A DNA stretch of 64,000 nt from an uncultured Lachnospiraceae bacterium (GTDB taxonomy: Bacteria > Bacillota > Clostridia > Lachnospirales > Lachnospiraceae): positions 62,001 through 126,000 of the forward strand of contig CABUPO010000008.1 in NCBI GenBank assembly GCA_902493385.1, given 5' to 3'. Shown piece after piece: positions 25,614 to 34,538 of this stretch. The notes beneath the pieces are model-generated. The model searched no databases and was not told the DNA's origin. It worked only from the letters and a program-made list of their open reading frames with translations. Within the stretch, counting starts at the first letter, position 1. Each line of letters begins with the position of its first letter. Made by a program: the position numbers and the translations under genes.

Positions 25614-27550
25614 CTTTTCTTTTCCCCCATAAAATAATCAAATATAAAATATACGGCTGCGCCTGCCAGAATATCAACCAACAGCCGTAAAATATACCAT
25701 GCGGCAAGATATGTTCCAATACTTATCTTTAAAGGAAAATCAAGAAATCCCTCAACATTCTGAACCGGCGCAGACAGCTGTCCGAAACCATAACTGTACC
25801 TGACGTCGTAATATTCCGTACCGTATATAATCCCGCATACGACAAGACCGATTACAACCAATGCTGCAACCGCCGTCCCCATGTGTCTTGCGCGTCCTCT
25901 GCTGCAGCTATGTATCAGCATCCTCGTTCCGCTTTTTTTCTCACCCATCTGATACATTACAGCAAGCAGTATCATGACAAATAACGCCATAAGACTGTTG
26001 AGCGTACGCTTTACCATGCTGATATCACCAATCAGATGATTGACGCCGCCGGTATCGACAAACCATGCTTCTATCCCTCTTTTTTCTAACTCTTCCATTG
26101 AATCCACCTTATACTGCAGCTCCTGTACAAGCTTTATATCTATTTCATAAGACTGGTACTCATATATCGCATCTTCAAATTCAAGCGCATCTATCTGACC
26201 CGCATTAAACGCGTCCTGTGCGGCGGCATATTTTTCTTCGGCTTTCCTGGCACATTTTTTTAGCTCTTCATATTTTTCCAGCCGTTCGCCGTCTATTCTG
26301 CCTGAATATTCCTGATAAAAATTTTTTAATTCCGTATAAAACACGCTTCTTGTAAGATCTTTCAATTCCATACCTTCATACGATATATATAATATTGCCG
26401 CAATAACAAATATTCCTCTGGATACTATTAGGTGCTTGTACATTTCAAAGCCAAAGCCATGACATACTCTTATAAGGCTGTGCAGCTTTTCGCATATCCT
26501 CATAAATATCCTCTCAACGATTCCCGCACGATATACCGGTTTTACAAGAGCATTTGCAGCGACGCAGGCGCACGCCATAACTATTGAGAGTAAAACGCAC
26601 GATGCCTCTATAAATTCCCTGTTATTACATATACCCGTACCTATGTGAAAATTAACGTACGAGGTATATACCTCCGTAGTATCAATAAGGAAATACATAT
26701 TAAAATATCTTAATATGCAAAGCGGGTTATGTATACTAATGGATTTCGTCAGATAATATCCGGTTAGAATCAAAAACGCAACAGCCACAGAGGCATAAGT
26801 TCTGTTGTGAATAACAGAATATATAAGCCATATGAAAAGAGCGGTCAGCAAAGCCGCACATGTCTGTGAAAATGCATAATATACAAGAAAGCCTCCAATA
26901 CTTATCGGCAAAGTAAAATCCCGCAGCATGGAAACCGACTGAACAGCTTCCGAAAGCAGTCCGAATCCGTCATAATCATGAAAGGCCAAAATATACAATA
27001 AAAAATACGAAACAAGACAAAACGCAGCCGTTGCGGCAAGAAGAATTATTAACCTTCTAAAGGCCAGACCCGCCCTGCCGTTTCTGCACGTATGAGTAAT
27101 GCTCCACAGTCCTTTTTTTCTCTCGTCAAAAAACATTAGAACAAGAATAAACGTATGTACTAATACAAAAATGTGTATTCCTTTATATTCCAATATACTC
27201 TCAACGCACCTGCCATATATATTATGAATCTCAACATCTGCAATACGGCCGTAATCCTTCAACGTCTTTTTGATATTTTTTTCCGAGAAAGAACTATCCT
27301 TAAATATACTTATATTAAGAAGCTCTCTTGCATTATCTTCCATTCCCTCAATGAGCTTCCTGTATTGCTCAATATCTTCCTCATTAAAGCACATATAATC
27401 TTCGATATACTCCTGTTTTAATTTCTCGTCCGCCATTTTTTCAAGAATATGCCGTTCATTATATTGAAAATAAATCAGATTAGCCGCTATAAGAATCAAA
27501 AAAGTAATTATATATCTTCTGCTGGTTAATATTCTTCTGAATTCGCCCAT
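25601..27550 (-). CDS. ABC-2-type permease with two homologous halves in one chain
   Basis: 649 residues. Each half has an N-terminal membrane helix, a charged extracytoplasmic stretch of about 100 residues and a cluster of membrane segments. Halves align by eye: FFDERKKGLWSITHTCRNGR (140-159) with MGEKKSGTRMLIHSCSRGR (535-553), and YDGFGLLSEAVQSV (193-206) with YGFGQLSAPVQNV (587-599), followed by LRDFTLPISIG (209-219) and FLDFPLKISIG (602-612). ABC-2 exporters normally pair two half-size subunits, so this looks like a fused dimer. It lies between the lipoprotein and ATPase genes. Confidence 0.8.
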   Translation of the reverse strand: MGEFRRILTSRRYIITFLILIAANLIYFQYNERHILEKMADEKLKQEYIEDYMCFNEEDIEQYRKLIEGMEDNARELLNISIFKDSSFSEKNIKKTLKDYGRIADVEIHNIYGRCVESILEYKGIHIFVLVHTFILVLMFFDERKKGLWSITHTCRNGRAGLAFRRLIILLAATAAFCLVSYFLLYILAFHDYDGFGLLSEAVQSVSMLRDFTLPISIGGFLVYYAFSQTCAALLTALFIWLIYSVIHNRTYASVAVAFLILTGYYLTKSISIHNPLCILRYFNMYFLIDTTEVYTSYVNFHIGTGICNNREFIEASCVLLSIVMACACVAANALVKPVYRAGIVERIFMRICEKLHSLIRVCHGFGFEMYKHLIVSRGIFVIAAILYISYEGMELKDLTRSVFYTELKNFYQEYSGRIDGERLEKYEELKKCARKAEEKYAAAQDAFNAGQIDALEFEDAIYEYQSYEIDIKLVQELQYKVDSMEELEKRGIEAWFVDTGGVNHLIGDISMVKRTLNSLMALFVMILLAVMYQMGEKKSGTRMLIHSCSRGRARHMGTAVAALVVIGLVVCGIIYGTEYYDVRYSYGFGQLSAPVQNVEGFLDFPLKISIGTYLAAWYILRLLVDILAGAAVYFIFDYFMGEKKRCLK

Positions 27551-27573
27551 ATCTCACCACCATTATATGATCT

Positions 27574-28656
27574 TTACTTCATTTCAAAAAATGAGAATTT
27601 TGGTTCGTCTTCGTAGTCCGACGTTACAAGCATCCCATCTTTAATAGCAACTGTACCCAATTCACCAGCCCCCTCAAACGCACCTATGACATTCCCGTCA
27701 TAATCGACTACATATATTTTCCTTTCATCAGGAGGAATTTCTTCTAAGGCAACGGCTAAATCGGTATCAAAATACATACAATCGTTATCATAATACGGAA
27801 TATATCTATTGTCGCTTCCAAACATTTTTTTGGCAGAATGACTATCTGTATCATATCTCATATAATCGTTGCCATCATAGTAAAATATTTTATCGTCGCG
27901 TACGTGATGTATTGCATTAACAGGCTCGGAAAGCTCCTCTGCCTTCAGGGTGTCTGCATTAATCAGGTAGTTTATATACCTGTTTTCGCGCTCTTCTGAT
28001 AAATACGAATATAATAAATATATACCTCTTTCACCGCTGCCGCAGATACTCAAAAAGCTGCTTTTTCCTGTTACTGAAAAGATTTCCTCCATCTCATCCG
28101 AGGAATCAAGACCAATCTTGTACATAGTCTGCGTCATTTCCTCTTTCCAATCCATACTTGTCTTATTGCATATAAAATACCCGCTGCCACTAAAAATTCT
28201 AAACTCATATACCAAAGATGCAATATCCGTATCATTTTCATCATAGTATGTCAAATGTTTAAGCTCTGTTCTGTCGCTTCCATCGTATTTCATCTTATAT
28301 AATGATACTCCCAAACCATCTTCGCTGGCTGCAACTATATAAAGCTGTCCACCATATTCGCATATACATACAAAAAAATCAAACACAGCATTACAATCCG
28401 AATCCTCGTGACTACAGTTAATCTTATTACATAAAGGAAGAGCTTTCTTTTTTTCAAAATCCATAAAATATAACCTGTCATCAGCCGGATTGACAAAGTA
28501 TACTCCTTTATCGGTTATTATCTGTTTATGAAGCTCAGTAAAGTCCTGATTAATACTTTCCATTGACTGAACGGATTCTGAAATATTACCGGCATCAGAA
28601 CTTGCACACCCGCAAAATACAAGCAAAAAAACAAGCGCTAATATTATCTTTTTCAT
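27574..28656 (-). CDS. Lipoprotein with beta-propeller-like repeats
   Basis: 360 residues. The signal peptide MKKIILALVFLLVFCGC ends in a lipobox, so the mature protein is membrane-anchored on the outside. The rest is rich in short YFMDFEKKKA- and IFYYDGNDYMRYD-type segments spaced like beta-propeller blades (DUF5050-like). A conserved-looking motif, LCNKINCSHEDSDCNAVF, contains three cysteines and a histidine, a pattern I know from other Lachnospiraceae lipoproteins. The function is unknown. It starts 14 bases after the secreted protein and ends 23 before the permease, so it is part of that export operon. Confidence 0.7.
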   Translation of the reverse strand: MKKIILALVFLLVFCGCASSDAGNISESVQSMESINQDFTELHKQIITDKGVYFVNPADDRLYFMDFEKKKALPLCNKINCSHEDSDCNAVFDFFVCICEYGGQLYIVAASEDGLGVSLYKMKYDGSDRTELKHLTYYDENDTDIASLVYEFRIFSGSGYFICNKTSMDWKEEMTQTMYKIGLDSSDEMEEIFSVTGKSSFLSICGSGERGIYLLYSYLSEERENRYINYLINADTLKAEELSEPVNAIHHVRDDKIFYYDGNDYMRYDTDSHSAKKMFGSDNRYIPYYDNDCMYFDTDLAVALEEIPPDERKIYVVDYDGNVIGAFEGAGELGTVAIKDGMLVTSDYEDEPKFSFFEMK

Positions 28657-28670
28657 ACTATAGCACCCTC

Positions 28671-29105
28671 TTATGACGCAGGTCTCGTTACTCTAATATC
28701 TCCTCCAACACTGTAGCCAACCGCCTTATTCTTATATGTGCTATTGCAAACAGGAGTATTCTCTGCTGAATAATATGCATAACTTGTTACTGTATTTGCT
28801 GATGCTTCAGCCACTTTTGCAGAAGTTACCTCACGGACATAACCATATATATCAATATAATATCCTGAGCACTTCACATGCATATTGCATTTTGTCTGGT
28901 AATATAACGACCCCTTATAAAAATAATACGAACTATACTGGTCTGTCTTAATATCTGACAACACTGTGATACTGCCTTTTCCATTTGAATATGACTTTGT
29001 CTTACTACCTAACGCTGCAGCTGCCTGTGCTGTAGAATATGTATAAACCAAACAACAACATACTAAAACAATTCCTATCAGTCTTTTTACAGTTTTCTTT
29101 ACCAT
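28671..29105 (-). CDS. Small secreted protein, possible export substrate
   Basis: 144 residues. A clear Sec signal peptide (basic MVKKTVKR, hydrophobic core, probable cleavage after TAQA, about residue 28) leaves a mature protein of about 116 residues. It is rich in Tyr, Ser, Gly and Thr, with three cysteines (KCNMHVKCSGYY and PVCNSTY) and no lipobox. I recognise no domain. As the first gene of an operon with a lipoprotein and an ABC-2 exporter, it could be a secreted effector, a bacteriocin-like toxin or a surface factor; only position supports this. GGAGAG precedes the ATG. Confidence 0.7.
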   Translation of the reverse strand: MVKKTVKRLIGIVLVCCCLVYTYSTAQAAAALGSKTKSYSNGKGSITVLSDIKTDQYSSYYFYKGSLYYQTKCNMHVKCSGYYIDIYGYVREVTSAKVAEASANTVTSYAYYSAENTPVCNSTYKNKAVGYSVGGDIRVTRPAS

Positions 29106-29140
29106 ACTTTTTCTCTCCTTATATTTAATTTTTTCAATCC

Positions 29141-29226
29141 ACTATATAGTACATATAATATATATAATATCTTATATGTACTATATGCGATATATACTAT
29201 ATACTATATTTATTAATGTATGTCAA
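29141..29226 (-). promoter_or_regulatory. Promoter and palindromic operator of the ABC export operon
   Basis: On the minus strand TTGACA (29221-29226) and TATATA (29198-29203) are 17 bases apart. Downstream lies a perfect 14-base inverted repeat, TATAGTACATATAA (29145-29158) and TTATATGTACTATA (29172-29185), with a 13-base spacer. Extra ACTATATA and TATACTATA copies lie around it. The tandem TACTATA/TAGTATA words look like the operators of GntR/YtrA-type repressors that control ABC-2 exporters in Firmicutes, but no such regulator gene is adjacent. It could also fold as a 5' leader hairpin. Confidence 0.65.
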
Positions 29227-29277
29227 CCTTTTTTGCACTTGTCGGCTTAAACAGAATTATATTGTATTTTCAGATAT

Positions 29278-29312
29278 AAAAAGACCCCGTGCATCTGAGT
29301 ATGCACGAGGCC
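29278..29312 (-). terminator. Rho-independent terminator at the end of the candidate sRNA
   Basis: On the minus strand a 12-pair stem (two G-T pairs) built around TCGTGCAT/ATGCACGG with a six-base loop is followed directly by TTTTTATAT. No gene on this strand ends here, so the terminator implies an unannotated transcript. Confidence 0.7.
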
Positions 29313-29440
29313 TGTTAAGGGGAGGATTAAGTATTAAAACCTTATCCTTTGTTACGCAATATGCGTAAGAGGGGGTTTAGACATATTGCGTATTCCGTAA
29401 GGCTGATTTCTCAGCAGCTTATCGGCTTATTAGTATTATG
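29278..29440 (-). ncRNA. Candidate small RNA with C-rich anti-Shine-Dalgarno loops
   Basis: No protein fits here. On the minus strand four structures follow in order: hairpin GCTGA-GAAA-TCAGC with a GNRA tetraloop (about 29402-29415); a ten-pair stem ACGCAATATG/CATATTGCGT holding a loop with AAACCCCCTCTTACG (about 29355-29392); a weak stem GGATAAG/CTTAATCC (about 29324-29348) followed by CCTCCCCTTAA; and a 12-pair hairpin with a T-run. Two C-rich segments could pair with GGAGG ribosome sites, as C-rich sRNAs of Firmicutes do. The 5' end is a guess; promoter signals near 29440 are weak. An alternative is a structured leader of eno on the plus strand. Confidence 0.45.
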
Positions 29441-29542
29441 CACTCATTTTCCTCAAATATACACATCTTCCAAAATTTTTTTTTGAATAAAAAAACCTCC
29501 TGTCCACATAATAAATACAAAATATATTTGGAGGTAAACAAA

Positions 29543-30889
29543 GTGAATTATTTGAAAATAACAGACGTACATGCAAGAGAAATTCTCGATTCAAGAGGAA
29601 ACCCTACCGTCGAGGCAGAAGTCACGGTAAACGACTGCCATGTAGGCCGTGCAAGCGTGCCAAGCGGCGCGTCAACGGGTATGTTTGAAGCAGTTGAGCT
29701 GCGTGATAAAGAAGTAAAAAACGACGCCGACGACACATGCGGATATCAGACGCGCTACTATGGAAAGGGAGTTCTTCAGGCAGTAAAAAACGTTAATACT
29801 GAAATCAAAAAATGTCTTTTAGGCAAAAATGCTCTTGAACAGGCTCTTATCGACCATATGATGTGTACTCTTGACGGCACTGAAAATAAAAGCAGGCTTG
29901 GCGCAAATGCTATACTTGCCGTATCAATGGCATGCGCAAGAGCGGCGGCAGACGCTCTTGGAGTATCTCTTTATATGTACCTTGGCGGAGCACAGTCCCA
30001 CAAAATGCCGGTTCCTATGATGAATATACTAAACGGAGGCGTACATGCGCGCAATAAAATAGATTTTCAGGAATTTATGATAATGCCTGTAGGCGCAGAT
30101 TCATTTGCAGAAGGATTACGAATGGGAACCGAAGTATATCACGCGTTAAAAAAAATTCTTGAATCAGAAAACAAAGTAACCGCAGTAGGCGATGAGGGCG
30201 GTTTTGCACCGGACCTTAAGGATTCATTTGAAGTATTTGAATACCTTACAAGGGCAGTAAAAAAAGCCGGATATGAACCTGGCAAGGACGTCGTATTTGC
30301 AATGGATGCGGCAGCAAGCGAATTATATCAAAAAGACGCCGGAATGTATTATTTCCCAAATGAAACCCGCGATTCCTCCGGCGATACACAGGGAACAATG
30401 CGCTCTACAGAAGAAATGATTGAGCTCTATGAAAAGCTGTGCGAAAAATATCCTCTGAAATCTATTGAAGACGGACTTAATGAAGAAGACTGGGAAGGCT
30501 TTAAAAAACTCACGAAAAGGCTTGGCGGCAAGGTTCAGCTCGTCGGCGACGACTTGTTTGTAACTAATACAAAAAGACTTCTTAAAGGAATCGAAAATGA
30601 ATGTGCAAACGCCATTCTTGTAAAGGTCAATCAGATAGGAACTCTTACAGAGGCAATAGAAGCTGTAACAACCGCAAAAGAAGCCGGCTTCAGATGCGTT
30701 CTTTCACACCGCTCAGGCGAAACGGAGGATACAATCATAGCAGACCTCGCAGTCGCATTAAACGCAGGACAGATTAAAACAGGAGCTCCTTGCCGTACAG
30801 ACAGAACCTCCAAATACAACCAGCTTTTAAGAATCGAAGAAGAACTCCACTACAGCGCTGATTATAAAAATCCTTTCAGCAAAAAATAA
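29543..30889 (+). CDS. eno: Enolase (phosphopyruvate hydratase)
   Basis: 448 residues starting at GTG 29543, which has GGAGG eight bases upstream; an in-frame ATG at 29438 would add 35 untypical residues. Motifs: ILDSRGNPTVEAEV, VPSGASTGMFEAVELRD, MPVPMMNILNGGVHA, DFQEFMIMPVGA, VGDEGGFAPDL, SIEDGLNEEDW, LVGDDLFVTN with the metal and catalytic Lys region KVNQIGTLTEA, and SHRSGETEDT. It converts 2-phosphoglycerate to PEP in glycolysis. It is slightly longer than the usual 430 because of inserts near residues 52 and 265. It stands alone rather than with gap/pgk/tpi. Confidence 0.96.
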   Translation: MNYLKITDVHAREILDSRGNPTVEAEVTVNDCHVGRASVPSGASTGMFEAVELRDKEVKNDADDTCGYQTRYYGKGVLQAVKNVNTEIKKCLLGKNALEQALIDHMMCTLDGTENKSRLGANAILAVSMACARAAADALGVSLYMYLGGAQSHKMPVPMMNILNGGVHARNKIDFQEFMIMPVGADSFAEGLRMGTEVYHALKKILESENKVTAVGDEGGFAPDLKDSFEVFEYLTRAVKKAGYEPGKDVVFAMDAAASELYQKDAGMYYFPNETRDSSGDTQGTMRSTEEMIELYEKLCEKYPLKSIEDGLNEEDWEGFKKLTKRLGGKVQLVGDDLFVTNTKRLLKGIENECANAILVKVNQIGTLTEAIEAVTTAKEAGFRCVLSHRSGETEDTIIADLAVALNAGQIKTGAPCRTDRTSKYNQLLRIEEELHYSADYKNPFSKK

Positions 30890-30896
30890 TTATTGC

Positions 30897-30948
30897 AAAA
30901 ATGACCGGACGCCCCGACAACTATCGTATCATCAAAGCATCCGGTCAT
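30897..30948 (-). terminator. Terminator between eno and the convergent membrane gene
   Basis: A 12-pair stem ATGACCGGATGC / GCGTCCGGTCAT with a 24-base loop. On the minus strand it is followed by TTTTTGC, so it ends the 30970-33129 gene transcript. The plus-strand tail (TGTTAC) is poor, but the stem could still stop eno readthrough. Confidence 0.7.
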
Positions 30949-30969
30949 GTTACATATTATTAATTACAT

Positions 30970-33129
30970 TTATTTTACCTGATATATTCTCACGTTTTCC
31001 GTACTGTATATACAGCTAAATGTGTCATAAATCGCCTGTTCATTTATATTTTGATAAGAATTATATTCTTCATGGCTTACAAGAATATAATCTACATCAT
31101 ATATTTTGAACAAAGCCGCTGAAGACGCCGGGTCCGTATACATTGCTTCAACATCAGTCTCTCTTTCAGCGGTATTAAAGCCATGAAAATATAGAAATGT
31201 CGAAGACCCGCATACAATATTTCTTCCTGTAAGCGATGCAACCGCATTGTTATGGTTATTGGCCGTAAGAAATATAGAATTGGCAGGAGTATTTTCCTCA
31301 ATAAACGTACATGCATCAAGAAGCTCCTTACTATATAACTCATAAGCCTCGCCTTTTGTTCCACTATAGTATTCCCGCGCCATCGTAAGCGCTCCCGATA
31401 TCGTACACACGACAACAAGCGCCGCAACAGCTGCATATTTCATAATCTTTGACGCAGCAGTTTTACTAAATGTCTTTCTGATAAAGTCGCATACAGCCCC
31501 CGCCACAAAACAGCATATCAGCATATATGCCGCCAAAAGAAGCTTGTTATTATCGTACACATTCGGCTGAAATACTATAAATTCGCATAAAAACCATATT
31601 ATAAGCGCCGGAAATACATGCGAAATATCTCTCTTCTTTGAAAGAATCCATGCCGGAACAAACAATACCGCTACAAGTCCTATATTTTTCAAATAATACA
31701 TTATATATGGTTCAGCCACATCTCCGCTGTTAGACCAGTTGAAATGTCCATGAAGCATTCCATTTTCAGATACCTGTCCAAATGTCCAATAGAAAAGCTG
31801 CGGAAATGCAAATATTACAACCATTAACAAAAGCATTCCCCACGATTTGACAACACTTATACGGTCTTCCTTTTTCATCTTAACGAACATATAAACCAAG
31901 ACGCAGAAAATGACCGCTATTCCCAATACTCCTACAGCCATATATACTTTATCAGGAAGCCCCTGATCTGATGAATTCTGCACAGCAGAAAAAACAGACA
32001 ACACCAAAAGGCCTGCCGCAACTATTCCTCCGAGTATAAGCTTTTCATTTTTAGACGTTGCATCATCCTTTTCTCCCCATACGAATATTCCTGACCTTTT
32101 TGCTGCGTCCGCCAACAGCCATCCGAAGCATATAAGGCCAAGCGCAAGGAAGGAATGAGTGTGTATCATAGGAAGCGCGCCTCCCATAATACCTGCAAGC
32201 ATGAAAAAGTCCTTTCTTCTGTCCTCCCACGCTCTTCTTAATACACACAGCGCAGTAAATAAAACCGCCCATCCGAATAATGTCGCTCTCTGAGGAAGCA
32301 GCATATCCACGATTGTATTAGTCCACCTTACGTTTACCTCTACAAGATTAGTAGGCGTCTTGTAAAATCCATGCATCAAATCATCAAACGTCTTGTATCC
32401 GTTCAGAAAATATATAATTCCAAATCCACCGTTGAAGAAAAACAGAACATATGCTAAAAATGCTTTCCATCTGTCTTTAAGCCATCCTTCAGCGAACAGA
32501 TACATTCCGCACATTACCTGCATTATTGCAACCCACATAGGAAGCATATAGGCATACCTAAGCGACGCTCCCCATATATATATGCTTGAAGATATCGTAT
32601 CTGAAAGAAAAGGATAAGAAAGCTTTGCATCAGGAAAAATCGAATAATGCGGCGGAAAAGTTTGCTGATTAACAATACTCGTTATAAAGCCAAGATGCAT
32701 ATTCATATCGCCATAGCCGCACTGTCCTGTCGAATATCCTCCTGCATCGTTAAGCACAAGAGTATGGTTCCAAAGCATCATGCAGAAGAATATAAATAAT
32801 GGCACGGCCACAAAAAGAACAGGGTAATTCTTAATGGAATCAGGAACATTTTTATTGTCCTTTCTCCTGACAAGCATATACACAAAAAGCGTTATAAACG
32901 CAAACAGTATGAGACCGCTCACATGCGAAACAATCGTAAAATCAAACATAAACGAAAATAACACCGGACACCAGCAAAGACCTATACTTCCAAGCACAGA
33001 ACCTACAAGCACCCTGAACACGGTTTTATCATTTTTAATTATACGGAATGCTATCATAATTCCAAGAATCTGATACGCAAGCAGATAAAGCGTTCCTGTT
33101 ATATTTCCAGTAATAGTTCCAACATACAT
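30970..33129 (-). CDS. GT-C-type integral membrane protein (putative glycosyltransferase)
   Basis: 719 residues with about 13 membrane segments. After the second third an extracytoplasmic loop contains YGDMNMHLGFITSIVNQQ, whose acidic residue followed by a helix resembles the catalytic loop of lipid-linked GT-C enzymes. The C-terminal 100 residues form a soluble domain with YDVDYILVSHEEYNSY. GT-C enzymes transfer sugars from polyprenyl-phosphate donors outside the membrane. The assignment is by architecture, not by close sequence recognition. The gene starts 27 bases after a second, similar gene. Confidence 0.6.
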   Translation of the reverse strand: MYVGTITGNITGTLYLLAYQILGIMIAFRIIKNDKTVFRVLVGSVLGSIGLCWCPVLFSFMFDFTIVSHVSGLILFAFITLFVYMLVRRKDNKNVPDSIKNYPVLFVAVPLFIFFCMMLWNHTLVLNDAGGYSTGQCGYGDMNMHLGFITSIVNQQTFPPHYSIFPDAKLSYPFLSDTISSSIYIWGASLRYAYMLPMWVAIMQVMCGMYLFAEGWLKDRWKAFLAYVLFFFNGGFGIIYFLNGYKTFDDLMHGFYKTPTNLVEVNVRWTNTIVDMLLPQRATLFGWAVLFTALCVLRRAWEDRRKDFFMLAGIMGGALPMIHTHSFLALGLICFGWLLADAAKRSGIFVWGEKDDATSKNEKLILGGIVAAGLLVLSVFSAVQNSSDQGLPDKVYMAVGVLGIAVIFCVLVYMFVKMKKEDRISVVKSWGMLLLMVVIFAFPQLFYWTFGQVSENGMLHGHFNWSNSGDVAEPYIMYYLKNIGLVAVLFVPAWILSKKRDISHVFPALIIWFLCEFIVFQPNVYDNNKLLLAAYMLICCFVAGAVCDFIRKTFSKTAASKIMKYAAVAALVVVCTISGALTMAREYYSGTKGEAYELYSKELLDACTFIEENTPANSIFLTANNHNNAVASLTGRNIVCGSSTFLYFHGFNTAERETDVEAMYTDPASSAALFKIYDVDYILVSHEEYNSYQNINEQAIYDTFSCIYSTENVRIYQVK

Positions 33130-33156
33130 AATATAATTCCTTCTTTCCTTACATTA

Positions 33157-34413
33157 TCAAATCCAATGATTATAAGTAGATACCGTTCCCAAAAGATTTA
33201 ACGCAAAACCGAATATGAATACAACATATACTGCAGGCTTAAACCTTTCACTCTCGGGCATACATATCAGCGTACCGAATAAAACTACAGGAAGCGTATC
33301 GCATGTATATCTGTTGCCAAAATGCCATCCTCCCAGCGTCCTGTGCAGGCACAGAATAACTATATGTACCATAAGCAGCGCCAGAATCATAATGCCAAGC
33401 GCAAGCTTTTTGTCCCGGCTTTTAACAAGCTTGTATATAATTGAAATAACAAAAAGTATAATAATAGGATTAACAAGCCAAAATGCAATTCCGTCCGACG
33501 TAAAGAAATTCATCATACCAGTATCTTCAATAAGCTTTGGAAGCCTGAACATATTGGCAAGATTGCCTTTTAAATATGCAAGATTGAACTGACCGGTCTC
33601 TGTCCGTGTAAATTCAGGCAGATAATTATGTCCAAATTCAAATATACTGCCAAATCTTGCATAATTCAGTATGCAATATGACAGAGCAACAAGAAAGCAC
33701 GGAATCCCTTTGTACCAGTCGCTTTTAATCTTCTTTACTATATTAAAATCACGTTCTTCCTTCTTCCATGTACTAATCATAAGAACTATCAACACTGGGA
33801 GGTAAAGAATCTGAAACGGTCTGCAGCCTACGGCACATGCCCAGAAAAACAGCGATAATCCCGCATATCCTTTATCAGCATAATATACCGCCATAATTGT
33901 AAGCGTAAATGAGAAATTCTGCGCCATAAACCATACCCACCCGTTAGCAATAAAGAACATCGTATTGCTGCCAAGATACAAAAGCATAGTAAACAAAAAT
34001 GCCATGCTTCTTTTTTCATCTCCAAGCGCCTTAAGGCAGAGCTTATACGCATATATCGCTCCGATTACCGTAGCTACAGCATTAATCATATTATCAGGAG
34101 TATTTGCTCCGCAGAACAATGCAAACGGAAGAAGTATATAAGACGGAAACGGCGGAAAGCTCACAAAATATTTGCCGTCATATATCGCAAGCTCAAGCCA
34201 CTTATAGTCCATCCCCAAATCCAGCCGCCCGTTAAGCCACGAGTCAGCCTGCAAAGCAAACGAATTGTACGAGTTATTATCACTCGGCCACATTCCGGTA
34301 AACGCGCCTATTATCCATAAAAAAACTGCAATGCAAAACAAAATAGCCAAATAATAATAATCAAATCCTTTTATGTATTCGCATGCAGATGATAATTTCT
34401 TTTTATAATCCAT
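33157..34413 (-). CDS. Integral membrane protein, GT-C glycosyltransferase-like
   Basis: 418 residues with about ten membrane segments. The first periplasmic loop has MWPSDNNSYNSFALQADSWL then GRLDLGMDYKWLELAIYDGK and FPPFPSYILLPFALF, which resembles the DxD-like catalytic loop of bacterial GT-C mannosyl/arabinosyl transferases. GAAAGGG lies before the ATG. It is transcribed ahead of the 719-residue membrane protein, and both may modify a cell-surface polymer. The donor and acceptor are unknown. Confidence 0.6.
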   Translation of the reverse strand: MDYKKKLSSACEYIKGFDYYYLAILFCIAVFLWIIGAFTGMWPSDNNSYNSFALQADSWLNGRLDLGMDYKWLELAIYDGKYFVSFPPFPSYILLPFALFCGANTPDNMINAVATVIGAIYAYKLCLKALGDEKRSMAFLFTMLLYLGSNTMFFIANGWVWFMAQNFSFTLTIMAVYYADKGYAGLSLFFWACAVGCRPFQILYLPVLIVLMISTWKKEERDFNIVKKIKSDWYKGIPCFLVALSYCILNYARFGSIFEFGHNYLPEFTRTETGQFNLAYLKGNLANMFRLPKLIEDTGMMNFFTSDGIAFWLVNPIIILFVISIIYKLVKSRDKKLALGIMILALLMVHIVILCLHRTLGGWHFGNRYTCDTLPVVLFGTLICMPESERFKPAVYVVFIFGFALNLLGTVSTYNHWI

Positions 34414-34538
34414 AACAGAATCCCTTTCAAAATTAGTGTATACTCATTTGTATAATAGCACATATTCACTAAAATGTACATTACATTTACAACACTGTCA
34501 AAATGAGTTATTATGTAAATATACGAGGAGAAAAGCTT

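Noticed and set aside
28671..29105. A lactococcin-972-type bacteriocin
   Set aside because: The operon layout is similar, but the mature sequence lacks the tryptophan- and histidine-rich lactococcin 972 pattern and has cysteines instead.
29278..29440. 6S RNA, SRP RNA or a riboswitch for eno
   Set aside because: No long closing stem with a central bubble (6S), no SRP GGAA domain signature, and no known aptamer motif; only the general C-rich sRNA idea was kept.
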